Assembly: GCA_964304625.1 (NCBI GenBank)
Contig: OZ199839.1
Location: 1,798,001-1,862,000, forward strand
DNA length: 64,000 nucleotides
From: Kudoa neothunni
Taxonomy: Eukaryota; Cnidaria
Direction of reading: 5' to 3'
Both the position numbers and the translations under genes were made by a program. The stretch's first letter is position 1. Every line of letters begins with the position of its first letter. Of this stretch, positions 22,992 through 33,800 are shown piece after piece. A model generated the notes under the pieces. The model saw only the letters and a list, made by a program, of their open reading frames with translations, ran no database searches and was not told the origin of the DNA.

Positions 22992-23666
22992 TGGCAGCGA
23001 AAACAAGTTGTATGGATGATTTAACGGGAAAGAAGGCAGAAATTTTGAAATTTCTGAGCAAAAAGTATATGTCCAGAGTGAAGAGACTGACACACGAAAT
23101 GACATGCGAAAAACCTGACGAGTTAAAATTAGAAATTGTCACCAAATATTTTAGAGAAGCGATGAACGAAATAATCCAAGTGGTCGTGGAACAAGCTAGC
23201 CTAACAAATGATGAGTCTGAAGCAATTCTATACTAATCAAGCGAAATGTTGATCGAACTGGACAAACAAATTCAAATGCCCACTAAGACTGAAAATGAAC
23301 TACAAATACACAAATCGATGGTGTTGAGCGAAGGTAAAATAAAGGTAATGTTGTACTTACCGGCTACCAAAATTCGGTATGATGTGATTTTTTCGCAGAT
23401 ATAATTCGTTCACTCTAAAAAGTTGCAGCGTATAAAAATAACTCAATTTTTTTTGTCTCTAATGTTTCTTAAATTCGTTGTCATAATCCATTAACTGAGC
23501 ATAAAATAACACGTGATGCCAAATAAAAATATCCTCCAACTATATGTTTTCTCACGTTTTATCGCGATACATAGCTCATAATAATATAATTATGCATATA
23601 TGCGATTTAAGCTTGTATTTTATCATTTAAGCTTAAGGGTGCACGTTTTCAGAAAATAAGGCGACA

Positions 23667-24886
23667 ATGGTTGATATTAAATCAGACGATGAATTTCTTG
23701 GTTTCGAAAAAAATCGTCCATGGCCTTCCAAAACAATGTAGAAACTGTAGAGGTTGCGATACAATGTATACCTCTACAAGAAAGAGAAAGGAAACTACCC
23801 AATTAATTTCTTCATTAAATAATGATGAAAACATACTTATATACGTATGTAGAAAGTAATTGAGATTCATTAAATGGTTTTCATTAAATAAGACAGATGT
23901 AAGACAAAACTATGTCCAAACAAAAAACCTTTTTTACCGGAAATTATGAAGGAACAGAACAAAAATTATCTACCAAGAATATCTTAAAGAGCTTGTACTA
24001 TTGGTCTTTAGATAATACTATTGAATCAATCTCACCAATAGTTTCTGTCTCCAAAAAGTCGATTATAAATTTATTTATTAAAATTCGAACCATTTGTACA
24101 AACCACTTCTTCAATCAGAAAAAATTCGGCAGTGAAGGATACGTTATTGAAATTGCTGAAAGTCTATTACATAGCAAAAGGAAAAATAACTGGGCCGTTA
24201 ATTGAAAGGAGATTCTTGGAAACATTCTTCTACATAGGAAATTTTCATCTCTGAGAATGAAGTGACCGTAATAAGAAAAAAAATTTAATTAATTTGTTAT
24301 GTCTTCTAGACGGATGGAAGTGGAAGTGAGTATTCCCTGATTGTGGAGAATTGTCCGACAAATATATGTGTATATGTTATTTAACTATTCGATAGTAGAT
24401 TTTATAAATTAACTCTATGTTCGAATTCTGAAAAATATGGGAATAGGGTGGACGGTCCCTGGATTTTCGGTCTTTGTTTGTGCTCACTTGATCCTGATGG
24501 GAAAAAGACTCTAAAAGAGGCAAGGTATTTCAGTGTTCAAAGAAGAAATCATGCAACTCTGATATCAATAATTGAGAACGAGGTCCTTAAGGGGTCAACT
24601 GTTTACAGTGAAGAATGATCTGCTTACAATAAACTATCAGAACGAGGCTACAGTCACATTCGAATCAACCATTCCCAAAGTTATTGTATTAATGGAGCAC
24701 ATTCGAATACTATCGAATCTTGTTGGGGTCGGCTCAAACTTAAGATCCTTAAAATTAAGAGAGGTGTGAGTCGACTAAATTTCGATAGTTACCTACATGA
24801 AGAATGGTTCCGATCTATTATGGGTGGGAAACTCAATTTATTTAACAACTATTTGAATATTATTAATAAATATTACCCAACTGAAT
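23667..24886 (+). pseudogene. Merlin M3 transposase, degraded
   Basis: The N-terminal zinc ribbon reads CRNCRGCDTMYTSTRKRK (about 23735-23800). ILKSLYYWSLDN and SKKSIINLFIKIR follow at 23912-24205. The C-terminal half is recognisable in another frame: KGSTVYSEEWSAYNKL (second acidic position, aspartate replaced by glutamate, and the tryptophan codon is a stop), HIRINHSQSY, GAHSNTIESCWGRLK and YLHEEWF (24590-24830). Several frameshifts and stops are present. It is a third Merlin lineage, distinct from M1/M2/M4 and from M5. Confidence 0.75.
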
Positions 24887-25125
24887 AAACCGGCAGATTT
24901 TTTTTGCAATAAAAGCATAATAAATGTCTAAAGTTGATTGGAATAATTTTCTCAATCTAGCATCATAAATACATGGGAATATTAATGATTTTATATGTGA
25001 CGTATAAAATCAACTTTACCAAATAAGACTTTTACAAATGAATATACTGTTATAATGAAAGTGTTAAAATATAATTATAAAAGAATAAACAACATTCGAA
25101 TCATTTAACTTTTAAAATATTGTAA

Positions 25126-26287
25126 TCCTTTATATATATAAAAGAGGACTGTCGGTATGTTTGTTTGTTTGTGTATGCCCCTAAGTACGCATGTGCGGAT
25201 AATTTTTTCCTTATAGAGAGCCATATATAAAATTTTTATAAATTTACGATATTTAAAAAAAGCGTTTAATTGTTTTCGGACTACGAAAGTTTCCAAAAAG
25301 TATTTATGAAATAGTGATTTTGTCGATTTAAAGTTTGTTTTTCGGATTAAATGAGTTCAAGTATGGGATTAGCGCTTGCTTATGTCATGGTTATGGTCGG
25401 TTGAAGTTAACTATCTCCTTTATATGCTCCATCATATGTTCATTAATTGCTTCTATCTATCTTTATATATAAGGTTGGCGTTTCTATTTGGGTGTCTGTT
25501 TAAACACTCCTTATTTGCGGAGTTTTAACGTATATGACTTGATAAGTATATTTTATAAGTTCTATTAATGGTTTTCAATGTGGTAAAAAATCTATATATG
25601 TTTTATAAATAACGAATTCGTGGAGAACGTTAAAGTTACGTTGATTGAAGCGTTATAATGGAAATACTGCGTTCATAGGTTTCATTAAATTGTTCGCTAA
25701 GTTTTACTTTACGTGATTAAGTTCAATGCGGATGGTTGTACTTTTATTTCACCAAATTATTTAAATTGTTTATGTTGAAATCGACGCAATTTGTGGCTGT
25801 TTATGATAAAAGCGCATGTATGTTTATGCCGAGCTAAACGATGCTAATTTTAGCAATATGGATTAATTTTCATAAGTTTTCTTCTATCTTCTTTTATCTC
25901 TTAAAAAGTTAGTGGTGCATCCAGTTACCGGGCCAGGCCAGAATTCGACTTTTAAAAATCCTCCGGGCCAAAAAATAACGTTTTAGATAACACTTTAACG
26001 GGATTTAAATAATTCGGAATGAAAAAAAATTCAACGTTGACCTTAACTTGTTTAGCGTTGATGCCGAGCCACGAAATTTTTAAATGGACGCAGGGATTAA
26101 TACTTTACTTTACAGAAATTATCATAATTTAAATTGCATAATCCAAATCGTTATAGTAAGTTGCTTAAAATTTTTAGTTATTTTGTTTCTATGGGTTAAT
26201 TCGAGATTACAATATATTTTTTGAATGCTATTAAAAAATGCCTCTAGGCGAAATCTTCCCCAAGCAACGCCGGGCAGTTCCAGCTAG
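25126..26287 (+). mobile_element. Non-autonomous Helitron inside Merlin M3
   Basis: The 5' end reads TCCTTTATATATATAAAAG after an A at 25125; the 3' end is CGCCGGGCAGTTCCAGCTAG followed by T at 26288. A TC start, a CTAG end, a GC-rich stretch just inside the 3' end, and insertion between A and T are the Helitron pattern. The interior has no transposase. A second 5'-like start (TTTATATATAAGG) lies near 25470, suggesting a partial tandem or older copy. Boundaries are by pattern only. Confidence 0.6.
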
Positions 26288-27484
26288 TAGAATATGTAAT
26301 TCTATAAGCCTTATATTAACTGATTTAGTTACGCCTAAGGTATATTTTTGAACGTTTTGTGAAAAAGATATATTATTGTTAAAATGATTTTTAACTTTAT
26401 GCATAAACAAGAAACATTTTGAGTAGATAGGAAAAGAAATTGCCACCAGATTTAAAAATTATTAGTTAAAATAAAATGTTTAGCTCATTTCGTAAAATGT
26501 AAAATATTAACTACTGTTTGGTGCAAAATTGTCTATAAAAAAATTTTAAACTAAAAAAACCAAAATTCTTTTGTAACATTATTTATAAACTTTTATTTCT
26601 CCATTTTAAATCTGTGTATTGTGCAAATTTCCAAAATAAAATGATTCAATTTTTAATTGATTAAAAATCGGCAAATAAGTAGTTTTCATATATTTTAAAA
26701 ATCATTTTTCAATAATTAAATAGGATAACTTCACAAAACATTAATTTAAATTGGATAAAACAGGAAAACAATACCTAATGTAGTATCAAAACGGAGATTA
26801 ACACAACATACAAAGGATTATGTCACGAATTTAGGAAACATTAGAAACAACAAAAATTGATTTATTTTTATATGCTGAAACTTTTTAGAGTAAATGAATT
26901 ATATCTACGAAAAAAATCACGACATCATCCCGATTTTTGGTAGCCGGTAAGTACAACATTACCAAAATAAATATGCCCAAATTGAAAATAGAATCGTATG
27001 ATGGAAACTCAATTGGTTGGAGTGAATTTTGGGATTCATTCAAATTACGATACACATGAATGAAGGGATCCCAGAAGTTCCAAAATTAACATATTTGAAG
27101 ACAATGTTAATCGGAGATGCAAAAACGGCTTTGGAAGGAATTCCTACTATCTCCAACAATTACGATGTTGCTAATGATATTTCGGATGAGAGATTCAATT
27201 CTCCTTAAACTGTCAAAAATATGCTGTACAATCTGCTAAATCACATCCCACTGCGGAAGAATCAATAATGGGATTAAGTAGAATATTCCAAGAAATCAAC
27301 AAAATAATACGTCAGTTAGAAGCTTTGGGAGAAGATATCACTCACAAAAATATACAAACGACAATAACATCAAAATTATCTTCAAACTTAAGAGTTCAAA
27401 TTCTTGAAATGGATCCTCAAAGGATTTGGGACACACATTATTTTGAAATACACCGACGAAAAATGAAAACACATGTAACAAATG

Positions 27485-28568
27485 AACAAGGACTCACTGG
27501 GATAAAGTTGAGTTTAGCGCCAATGCGCGCGAATTATCTTCGTTGCTATATTCGGATTAATATTTGGCACGCCGCAAAATGAATGTCGTTGTTCCTCAGC
27601 CAGAAATTAGTACCATCAACTTAGAAGACATTAATATATTTTTTATTGATTTGTTGGACTTAATTTGTTCTGTGTCAAATTTATGATGCATTCTGGCTTA
27701 ATTGCTAAGAACGTGAACTGTTTGGCGACTCCTTGTCGTTAACAAAAAAAGTAAATTTTATAGACGGTTATATCTTTCATTGTAACAAATGTCGAGAATA
27801 TGTTTCGATTAGAAGAGGTTCGTTTTTTGAAAGAAGCTATATAGGTTTCCGTCACATATTGAAGTTGCTGTACTATTATTCGAATGATATTTACAATCAA
27901 GATTTTGTAATCCAAGAAATGAAGGTGACGTCGAAAACAGTAGTTGATTGGAAGAATTTCATCCGCGATATATATTGTAATTATTATATCAACAATTCTA
28001 TCAAAATTGGAGCGACAAGAATGATTGTCCATGTTGATGAAAACCTAATCTGCAAACGCAAATACAATGTAGGCAGAATTTTGGTTAATCAGGAGCAATG
28101 GATTGTGGGAGGATTCCACGAAATTGACAACATTCTTATGGAGATATCGACCGTAAGAAACCAACAAACTTTGGAGATGATTATTTCGAGAAATGTCGAA
28201 GTTGGCTCCATTATATGGTTTGACTGTTGGGGTGGATATAGAAATCTAGATTCTATAGGCCACTTTCATAAAGTTGTTAACCATAAAAACGAATTAGTTT
28301 CATCCAGCGAGGTTCACATATACAGAATCGAAAGCACTTGGGATGCAGTTAAGAGAAAATTAAATCCCAACCGTAACGAAAAGCCTCATCTAATTAAAGG
28401 TTATTTGGCCGAGTACGTATTCAAAAAAAATTTAACGAAATATATTTGGCGAAACAATAAATCAAATAATGTTGATGTACACACCGTCTAACAAAGTTTG
28501 TGTTTTTAATACGTTCGGGATATTTCGGAGGCCGTGCGTGCGCAGTCGCATTAATCCCCACTTTGGCC
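27485..28568 (+). mobile_element. Merlin copy M4 inside the BEL fossil
   Basis: Loosely matching inverted ends are seen (GGACTCACTGGGATAAAG at 27490 and the complement of GGCCAAAGTGGGGATTAATG at the right). The word AACAAATG lies at both edges (27477-27484 and 28569-28576), a plausible eight-base duplication. The interior carries one long transposase frame. Confidence 0.68.
27733..28491 (+). CDS. Merlin M4 transposase, longest intact IS1595-type frame here
   Basis: A 252-codon frame, open at its start, carries the whole catalytic part. It has a zinc-ribbon half (HCNKCREYVSIRRGSFFERS), helices ILKLLYYYSND and KTVVDWKNFIRDIY, the catalytic HVDENLICKRKYNVGR, QEQWIVGG, GSIIWFDCWGGYRNL, HKVVNHKNELV, and HIYRIESTWDAVKRKLNP ending in LIKGYLAEYVFKKNL. 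First and second aspartates are present. The usual asparagine in HTNRIE is tyrosine here. The codons before 27733 (from about 27580) seem to hold the first cysteine pair in a disrupted frame, so the N terminus is probably broken. No intron was found. It is the best-preserved member of the divergent M1/M2/M4 branch. Confidence 0.78.
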   Translation: MSLTKKVNFIDGYIFHCNKCREYVSIRRGSFFERSYIGFRHILKLLYYYSNDIYNQDFVIQEMKVTSKTVVDWKNFIRDIYCNYYINNSIKIGATRMIVHVDENLICKRKYNVGRILVNQEQWIVGGFHEIDNILMEISTVRNQQTLEMIISRNVEVGSIIWFDCWGGYRNLDSIGHFHKVVNHKNELVSSSEVHIYRIESTWDAVKRKLNPNRNEKPHLIKGYLAEYVFKKNLTKYIWRNNKSNNVDVHTV

Positions 28569-28944
28569 AACAAATGAACTGACTATATTGTAATAAGAAT
28601 CATTACTTGGACAAGTGTGATGTATATCTGACATATGTTACAAGACGGGAGAAATTAAAAAACAGATGTTTTAATTACCTTCGCCCCGATCATAATGTTT
28701 ACGAGTACAAACGTATAAAACCTTGTTTTCATCGTAAAAAGATCAAAAGCCATCATTCCTCAACTGGTCCGACAAAGTTTCCAAATAATAAACCAAAAAC
28801 GACTTCAACAGTATTATCCCACAACGAAAAAACAAGACTACAGAGAATTAAAATAAATACACAAAATCCGGCTTGATATAAACAAAAATACAAACATTAA
28901 TGTTATTTTTGATAAAGGTACCGGATGTGAAAGCTTATTTGTTA

Positions 28945-29412
28945 CAGAGTCGAGGACAGATAGCACGTCGGTGTGACACTCGGACTCAGAACCTTGAGGT
29001 AATGGGTTCGAATCCGCCGGTGGTCAGACTACTGCTTCCATGTCGGTGGGTCTCTATCCCATATTTGGGAATTGTGGTTAAAGTGTACGATCGCTGTGGA
29101 GTGGGGTGCATGAGCAGCTAAATTATTCGCGTGAAGTAGGGTGAGCGTGAATAGAAGTTTGAATCTCCGAAACCCATCGAAAGGCAAGTAATTTTCAGTC
29201 CTCACAGAGCCAACGTCCTTAAAGGGATAGGGTTTGGGTGGTGGTCGTCCTGAGACGAGGATGTTTAGTGGGTTAAAGTTCCACGCTACCGCATAAAGAT
29301 AAGCGATGGGGTTTCATGTTACGTCCTGCGGTGCCTAAATCGTTAATGGAAGAGGTCTGACTTACCAGAATTCCACGACCTAATAAGTTGCGCCAGGGGT
29401 TTTACCTTGTGA
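28945..29412 (+). repeat. tRNA-derived SINE
   Basis: The head holds RNA polymerase III promoter elements: a box A-like TAGCACGTCGG near 28960 and a perfect box B, GGTTCGAATCC, near 29005. The body is about 400 bases, richer in G and C than its surroundings, and ends near CTTGTGAAC before a short A run. A tRNA-like head with a long unrelated body is the structure of a SINE rather than a working tRNA. It lies in the BEL fossil before the right LTR. Ends are approximate. Confidence 0.7.
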
Positions 29413-29622
29413 ACAAAAAAAATCGAAACAATTCCAAAGATCAATTAAATAGTTCCCGTCTTAGAAAACAATTCGACAAATGTCTGGAAAATCACAAGGA
29501 TTGAAAATTTAATTCATAACAGTGACAATCAAGTTATTGGAGCAAAATTAAGATAACCAAATAATAAAATAATCCCAAGATCCATGAAACACATTGCCGG
29601 ATTCGAATTGCTACGTCCGGAA

Positions 29623-29779
29623 TGTTGAGAACAATTAATAACATTTATTTGTTCATATACTTGTTTGTTTGTTCATTTGTTTTGCCGCTGCGTGAGCAGC
29701 GGAAAGATTTTGAATCAATTGAATTGGAGATTTTTCTCAGCGCATAAAAATTCAATACAATAGGAAAAAAATCCTAACA
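29623..29779 (+). repeat. 3' LTR of the BEL/Pao fossil
   Basis: Matches 22853-22991 from TGTTGAGAACAA to a final CCTAACA, with scattered differences and a longer T/G-rich middle. Confidence 0.8.
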
Positions 29780-30519
29780 CTTCTCTTTATACAGAGACTT
29801 TATTTAGTATTTGAGATTATTTTTGTACAAAAAGATACGAAATTAACCACAATAATACAACAGGATTGTCGGCTTTCTTATAAAGTGGTGAATTTGTAGT
29901 GTAAACATTTTGTATACAGATTAGCGCTGATGATAATGAGATTACTTTATCATGTGATTTACTAAGGGTTTCAATGATATGCATAGATAACTCTAATTTT
30001 CTGTATGTGTCAATTCACTAAATCTTTGAAATTTTACTCTTTTTTACACTTAAACTAAGTTAACAAGTTCTACAACATTCGTTCATGCGTAGGCGGGGAC
30101 TCGGTGTAAACGAAGATTTGTTGTTTGAACGGGAGGTTAATACATGTGAATAAATTATTTACTTTGCACGTTTAATTAAAGATAAAAAGTTTTAAATTAT
30201 TTTCAATGAGTATAAATTGATGTTAACACGTTATAATAAATACAAGTATTAACAAATTTTTAGATTAGTTCATCGACGGGTTAGTTAAATTGATTAATAC
30301 GCCACATGAGTTGTAAGAACTTATGATTTCTTAATAAAAATAAAGTCCAATAAAGATGAAAGTGAAGGTGAGGGGGATATTACTGTTTATATCGAATAAC
30401 AGTCGGTGAAAGGTCGATAAGATAATTATAATTGACTTTGAACTTAGAATGACCTTCGCCTGTTCACGGCTTTTATCAGGGTGGCCGGACAAGGAAACCC
30501 AACCGAAGCGAGGATTTTG
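29780..30519. other. Non-coding stretch before the large gene
   Basis: AT-rich sequence with no convincing reading frame. A short GC-richer patch (CCGGACAAGGAAACC, about 30484-30498) precedes the TA run and might be the edge of an unrecognised repeat. Confidence 0.4.
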
Positions 30520-30521
30520 CG

Positions 30522-30555
<34 letters not shown>

Positions 30556-30700
30556 TAGAGCAATTCGAATACCAATTAAACAATGAAGATATATATATGA
30601 ATAGGACAATTCGAATACCAATTAAACATTGAAGATAAATATATGAATAGGACAATTCGAATACCAATTAAACATTGAAGATATATATATATTCTATGAA
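30520..30700. repeat. TA microsatellite plus three tandem ~50-base repeats upstream of the large gene
   Basis: A TA run (about 30522-30552) is followed by three head-to-tail units. Each contains ATGAATAG, then CAATTCGAATACCAATTA and ACATTGAAG, separated by short TA-rich spacers. They end about 180 bases before the predicted start codon of the large gene. Confidence 0.85.
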
Positions 30701-30875
30701 TCGAACCTTTCGTATGCCAACTATCAGTTGAATGTATACTAAACTCTTTAATGCTACACGTAAATACATAAAACGAACGTTGTGGATTATATATAAATTG
30801 ACAAATTTCCGTAAGTAATAATCATAATCACCTCCATCATATTAAATTAAGACATAGGTAGAAGATCACATAAAC

Positions 30876-33800
30876 ATGATATCAAAAATCCCTTTATTCC
30901 TATCTCTCGGTATTCAGTTACATTATTATTATATAACTATGAGCTTATTTGAATATAGCAATATTTGCAATCTCACAAAATTCATGTGATTATAGATCCC
31001 GTCTTCGGGATTTTAAGAAGAAACTTCCCCCCAAACTTAAACAGATTCATCGAAAAGTACCAGATATCTTCGCTTCATATATTGAACCACCTTACTGGAG
31101 ACCAGGAGGAACAACAGGATTTCGAGCATATTGTCAACAATATTGGGACACACAAATTAAATTTAAGTCCAATTATAATGATTTTTTGTCAAAACTGAGG
31201 ACAATGAGAAGTTATATATCGACATATGATTCGGATTACAAACTATACACTGAGCAACTAAGACAAAAGTTACATTCAGTTAGACAACTTGAAAAGTCAC
31301 AACTCTTTCAAGAAAAAATGGAAAAAGAGAAGACGACAATCACTGCGGAGGAACACAAAAATGACATTATAAGCATTCTGATTGGAAAATTGAGTAGCTA
31401 TAAAGAGTCACTCAGAGATACTGTAAAATGCCACAATGATTTCGAGAAATATATCGAGAAGGTAACTAATTTGATAAAGATAGTACAAGTAGATGAAAAA
31501 TATTTGAAAACTCTCAACGGAGCATGTAGCCCTTATGTAAACAAAGTAGTGACAATGAATGAGGTGACTGATGTAAACGTTTGTGCAAAGTCGGGGCCAG
31601 GAGAATTAGATTTAAACGGTCATTCCTACGCCGTAGCATCCCTCAAAAGATTTCCAACGAATTATCAAACGTACGATACGTTTAATGTAACAAGATTTAA
31701 CTGCACTCTTGATTCATTGGTCCTTGATGTATCCAAACTAAATGGAAAAATTGACGAAATTTTGCAAAAAATTAACAATATTATAAGTCAACATGTTAAA
31801 GACTATAGCATTCAGGTCAAAACTATTTATCAAAACCTAAACACTAACGATTCGTCGTCTAATATCCAGGAAATACAAAATGCTCTGAAGAACCAAATCA
31901 ATGATCTGAATAGAAAATCACTTACGACTATGGATCGATTGACGCTTCAAATGATAAATAATCAGATTTCGGGTGCTCAACGTGTTCTCGACGATTATCA
32001 TGGTCATATTTCAAGTGATGTTACAGATGATCTTAAAGTGAAGATTGATCGATTAAGTGAGTATAAAACTAGATATAATGCTATCAACAATAAAATAATA
32101 AATAATGAGCAACAGAAAAAAGAAATCCTTCGTAAAATTAATGAGAAAATGAGTAGTGTAACAACCTCTAGCGTTCCTACTCCAAATGTGGTAAATATCG
32201 AGTCTGAAATCGCTGCAATCGACGTCATCATTGGAAAAAGTATAACACATGAAACCATATTTACAATAACCGGAGAAATTGCTAAATATAAGAATAAAGC
32301 TGAAACTATGAAAGCTGATTCTCGTTCGTCAACATCTGCAGGAAAACTTGTAACAGCAAATGAACAGCAAGAAATTTCTAGTGATATAACCCGTTTAGAT
32401 GGTGAAATTAAAATCAATAAGAAAGAATTCGATAAACTGTTAAATGAATTCAATCAAGCAAAGGGTGATATTGATCAAATAATCAAGGACCAAGTACCAG
32501 CAGCAATTAAAACTGCTAATCAACATTATTTGACCGAATCATTACGTTTTGATGACCCCACCAAAAAATTAGAGGAGGCATTAAAATTACTTGAAGATAT
32601 TCAAAGTAAAATGCCAAAAATTGAGTCTTCATCTAAATTAATCAATACCGAAGTTAACTCAATCAAAATTGAAATTGATAATTATGCGACTCAAATAGAT
32701 GTAGTAAAGTCGGCTTGTGATGTTTCTGTTACATCAACTGAGTCCCATCCGTCAAAAATGTTGCGATCAGTCGCTGTCAGTAATCTTGCACCTGTGTTAA
32801 AATCCTATGAAACTATTCATCAAGAAGTGGCCAATGATAGGTCTACCATTGATCGTTTGGCTACAGGTGCATCTAAGATTATGACAGATTCTGGTTCTAT
32901 TAGTTCTACTGTTATTACATTAAAATCTTCTGTTGAGAAAGCTTTACAAAAGGTCGATATAATTAAGAATGCAATAGATACTTTACGTCAGAGTATCTCA
33001 GAAAATCCAACACTATTTAAGCAACGAGTAACTGATCAAATTAGACAATTAGATTTGAATGTAAACGGTGATGATTTGCTCACTCAATCAAAAATCGCTG
33101 ATTCAACATTTACTTCTATTCAAACACTTGAAACTAACACATTAAAAAATGTTGATATATTGAAAACTAACTCGAGAAATTTCTTCGATGGAATCAAAAG
33201 TTTGGAAGAATCAATGAATACTGCTTTTGCCACTATAAATAAGAAACGAAATGAACTGACAGATCTAATTACCAAAGCTACACAAACTTATTTGGATACT
33301 ACAAAACTTAAGGACCACGCCGCAAATAAACATGATGAATTTACACATGAAAGAAGAACTAAAAGAAGTGAAACCCGTCAGGTTGCTAGATCCAATAAGG
33401 CTGTTTATGAGAGTGAAAAGGAAAAAGTGCTATCTGAACAAGAGATATCTAAAAACTTATTTGAGTCTACTAATAGATTCTACAAACAAAAATATAACGT
33501 TGACGTGAAGAGTTTTGATATAAAATATAAGGAGATTAATGATAAATACGTCGATCTTTTGAATAGCATGAATTCGGAAAACGAATCCTTTGAACAACGT
33601 AAAACAAAAATGCTTCAAGAACTTCACAATTTTAAAAGTCAAGAATCAAACGAATACAAAACTAGGGTTGCTTCCTTGAATGGTTTTTTGAATTCTATTA
33701 AAACTAACTTTAATGCTATTGAAACAAATAACGATAGCAATAGTTACGACAATTTGGTTGCAACTTGTAAATATGTCTTGGCATCTTACTCGGAGACGAA

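Larger units (their letters stand above)
23344..26963 (+). mobile_element. Merlin copy M3 with eight-base target duplication
   Basis: Terminal inverted repeats of about 75 bases begin GGTAATGTTGTACTTACCGG at 23344 and end with the complement at 26963. The eight-base word AAAATAAA is repeated directly on both sides (23336-23343 and 26964-26971). Eight bases is the target length known for Merlin. The transposase remains lie at 23667-24886. The other 2 kb has no coding content of its own and contains a non-autonomous Helitron (25126-26287). The whole lies inside the BEL fossil. Confidence 0.85.
22853..29779 (+). mobile_element. BEL/Pao LTR retrotransposon fossil, internally deleted and heavily nested
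   Basis: Direct repeats at 22853-22991 and 29623-29779 begin TGTTGAG and end in CA, and the left one is followed directly by TGGCAGCGA, which looks like a primer-binding site. Between them are gag-like remains: a start region at 22991-23236, a block at about 26975-27200 resembling the DUF1759-type gag of BEL elements, and a zinc-knuckle region at 28607-28876. No protease, reverse transcriptase or integrase is seen, so pol has been lost. Two Merlin elements (23344-26963, 27485-28568) and a tRNA-derived SINE (28945-29412) lie inside, and the first Merlin contains a Helitron. The two repeats have diverged visibly and the remains carry several breaks, so it is old. Flanking bases show no clear target duplication. 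Confidence 0.8.

Noticed and set aside
28945-29020. Functional tRNA gene
   Set aside because: Box A and box B are present, but no acceptor stem closes and a long body follows; a SINE explains it better.
22853-29779. CRISPR-like or other short spaced repeat array
   Set aside because: No array of equal repeats and spacers exists anywhere in the window; the repeats are transposon ends or simple tandem units.
30331-30667. Minus-strand reading frames over the TA run and tandem repeats
   Set aside because: They arise from repetitive TA and repeated units and show no family signature.
30949-30951. TTG as the start of the large protein
   Set aside because: Non-ATG start is unnecessary: the upstream ATG at 30876 with a GT-AG intron gives a proper signal peptide in frame.
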